Positions 63,228 through 64,000 of a stretch of 64,000 nucleotides of DNA are shown here, in pieces. Position numbers and translations under genes: made by a program. The notes beneath the pieces were generated by a model, which was not told the origin of the DNA, searched no databases, and was given only the letters and a program-made list of their open reading frames with translations. Within the stretch, counting starts at the first letter, position 1; the number at the start of each line of letters is the position of its first letter. The DNA is from Methylomonas methanica (lineage in GTDB: Bacteria; Pseudomonadota; Gammaproteobacteria; Methylococcales; Methylomonadaceae): contig LUUF01000052.1 in the NCBI GenBank assembly GCA_001644045.1, positions 1-64,000 on the forward strand, given 5' to 3'.

Positions 63228-64000
63228 TTATACCGTCGGCTTACCGATGGCGGCTATCGCGTCGGTTACTCGCCGCCCCAAACTCATGCTGGGTATCTCC
63301 AGCCAGTGATAAAACAATAAAGAAACGCCTTGTACGCAGACTATCGTAACAAGCCAGCCGCCAAACCAAAGCGCCAGCCGGTTTTCGGTAAATCCTTCCA
63401 GACATTTTAAGACAAGTGGCGTCAGGCAAATCAGGATGGCCATGTGGCTGAGATACGCGCTGTAAGACACTTTGCCGATTTGCCTTAATACCGGCTGCGA
63501 TAGCACCTGCTGTGCATCTTTAGAACCTAGCACGAACATCAAAATCAAGCCGGCGCCCAAGCCGGAGCCGAGCCAGACCGCCGTATCGCCAAATATATCG
63601 GACGGCACAAAAGTACCGCAGGTATAAAACGCTAAGCCGGCCAATAGCAACAAGCGCCTTTGCCAGCGCCGACCGGACAGGTAGCGGGTTAGGTCGGTAT
63701 AGTGTCTTGCAATAGTCATGCCCAATAGAAAATGCAGCAAGAAAATCGACACGCCCAACAGGCTAGTCGCCAGCAAACCAAAAAACACCAGCCAGGAAGT
63801 GCCGCGTCCGGCCAGCAATAAGCCCACCGGCAACAACAGCGACAGCACCAGCTCGATACTTAAAGTCCAGGCTTGCGGCAATAGCACGATCAGGTCGGGC
63901 AATTTCAATAAAAAGCTCTCGCGCAGCATATCGGGTGGGGTAAGCGGAAATTTATGCCACATGCCGGTTATCCACTCGGTGGCAGGCAGACTAGTCTTGA
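63228..64000 (-). CDS. Acyltransferase 3 family membrane protein (cut by window edge)
   Basis: This frame stays open to the right edge: 12 more codons upstream of the ATG at 63962 read through to 64000, so the start is outside the window. The visible 256 residues have about seven membrane helices, with PQAWTLSIELVLSLLLP and YSAYLSHMAILICL typical of acyltransferase 3 (OafA-like) proteins that acylate sugars at the cell surface. The active His region lies in the missing part or near AYLSHM. It lies immediately upstream of mepA on the same strand. Confidence 0.82.
   Translation of the reverse strand, partial: KTSLPATEWITGMWHKFPLTPPDMLRESFLLKLPDLIVLLPQAWTLSIELVLSLLLPVGLLLAGRGTSWLVFFGLLATSLLGVSIFLLHFLLGMTIARHYTDLTRYLSGRRWQRRLLLLAGLAFYTCGTFVPSDIFGDTAVWLGSGLGAGLILMFVLGSKDAQQVLSQPVLRQIGKVSYSAYLSHMAILICLTPLVLKCLEGFTENRLALWFGGWLVTIVCVQGVSLLFYHWLEIPSMSLGRRVTDAIAAIGKPTV

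Noticed and set aside
1-64000. CRISPR array or insertion sequence
   Set aside because: No regularly spaced direct repeats and no transposase-like frame were seen anywhere in the window.

Overview
The window looks like chromosome of a gammaproteobacterial methylotroph, most likely a type I methanotroph related to Methylomonas. The main support is a tetrahydromethanopterin (H4MPT)/methylofuran C1-transfer gene set: mch, fae, several archaeal-type ATP-grasp and kinase-like genes, and beta-RFAP synthase. It sits among ordinary gammaproteobacterial genes (rpoE-rseAB-mucD, nadB, pntAB, nagZ-hpt-mtnP, sucAB). No methane monooxygenase or methanol dehydrogenase gene is in the window, so 'methanotroph' is inference.

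Layout. 300-400: tRNA-Ser(UGA) with its own terminator. 470-9831: C1-cofactor cluster, with an ATP-grasp gene (orfY type), mch, a RimK-like ATP-grasp gene, a CitG-like gene, fae, a HisA-like gene on the other strand, an MfnD-like ligase, an MfnF-like enzyme, pabB and an MfnE-like kinase. 9824-10919: DUF2959 protein and a small lipoprotein. 11035-14341: two overlapping dynamin-like GTPase genes. 14532-21743: signalling block with a seven-PAS hybrid kinase, a REC-kinase-REC protein and a REC-GGDEF diguanylate cyclase. 22243-25518: a small Cys protein, then the nitric-oxide reductase operon (membrane protein, norC, norB) divergent from an NsrR-type repressor, with a near-consensus NsrR site between them. 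25539-31462: metallo-beta-lactamase-fold hydrolase, sucB and sucA, a DUF2914 protein and an H-NS-like protein. 31472-36904: alpha/beta hydrolase, M14 peptidase, OlsF-like fused acyltransferase, nadB. 37032-41462: rpoE, rseA, rseB, mucD/degQ, cysK. 41506-45249: an uncharacterised three-gene envelope cassette and a periplasmic protein. 45342-48271: HD-GYP phosphodiesterase and PAS histidine kinase, with base use unlike the neighbours and similar inverted repeats on both sides. 48610-51565: pntB and pntA. 51724-52650: second REC-GGDEF protein. 52654-55248: nucleotidyltransferase, HAD phosphatase and beta-RFAP synthase, a second H4MPT locus. 55257-56031: soxZ and soxY. 56154-64000: small membrane protein, mtnP-hpt-nagZ, a FliL-like protein, a membrane protein, a HIT protein, an autotransporter, mepA, and an acyltransferase cut by the window edge.

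How it fits together. Fae condenses formaldehyde with H4MPT, and Mch opens the methenyl derivative on the way to formate. PabB supplies the aminobenzoate precursor used by beta-RFAP synthase, and the ATP-grasp, MfnF-like and MfnE-like genes probably build the methylofuran and pterin side chains. Two diguanylate cyclases, an HD-GYP phosphodiesterase and several histidine kinases give the region a strong c-di-GMP and phosphorelay flavour. The Nor block is a self-contained NO detoxification or denitrification unit under NsrR control. The most promising uncharacterised units are the nucleotidyltransferase/HAD pair next to beta-RFAP synthase, the paired dynamin-like GTPases, and the SPFH-like three-gene envelope cassette.
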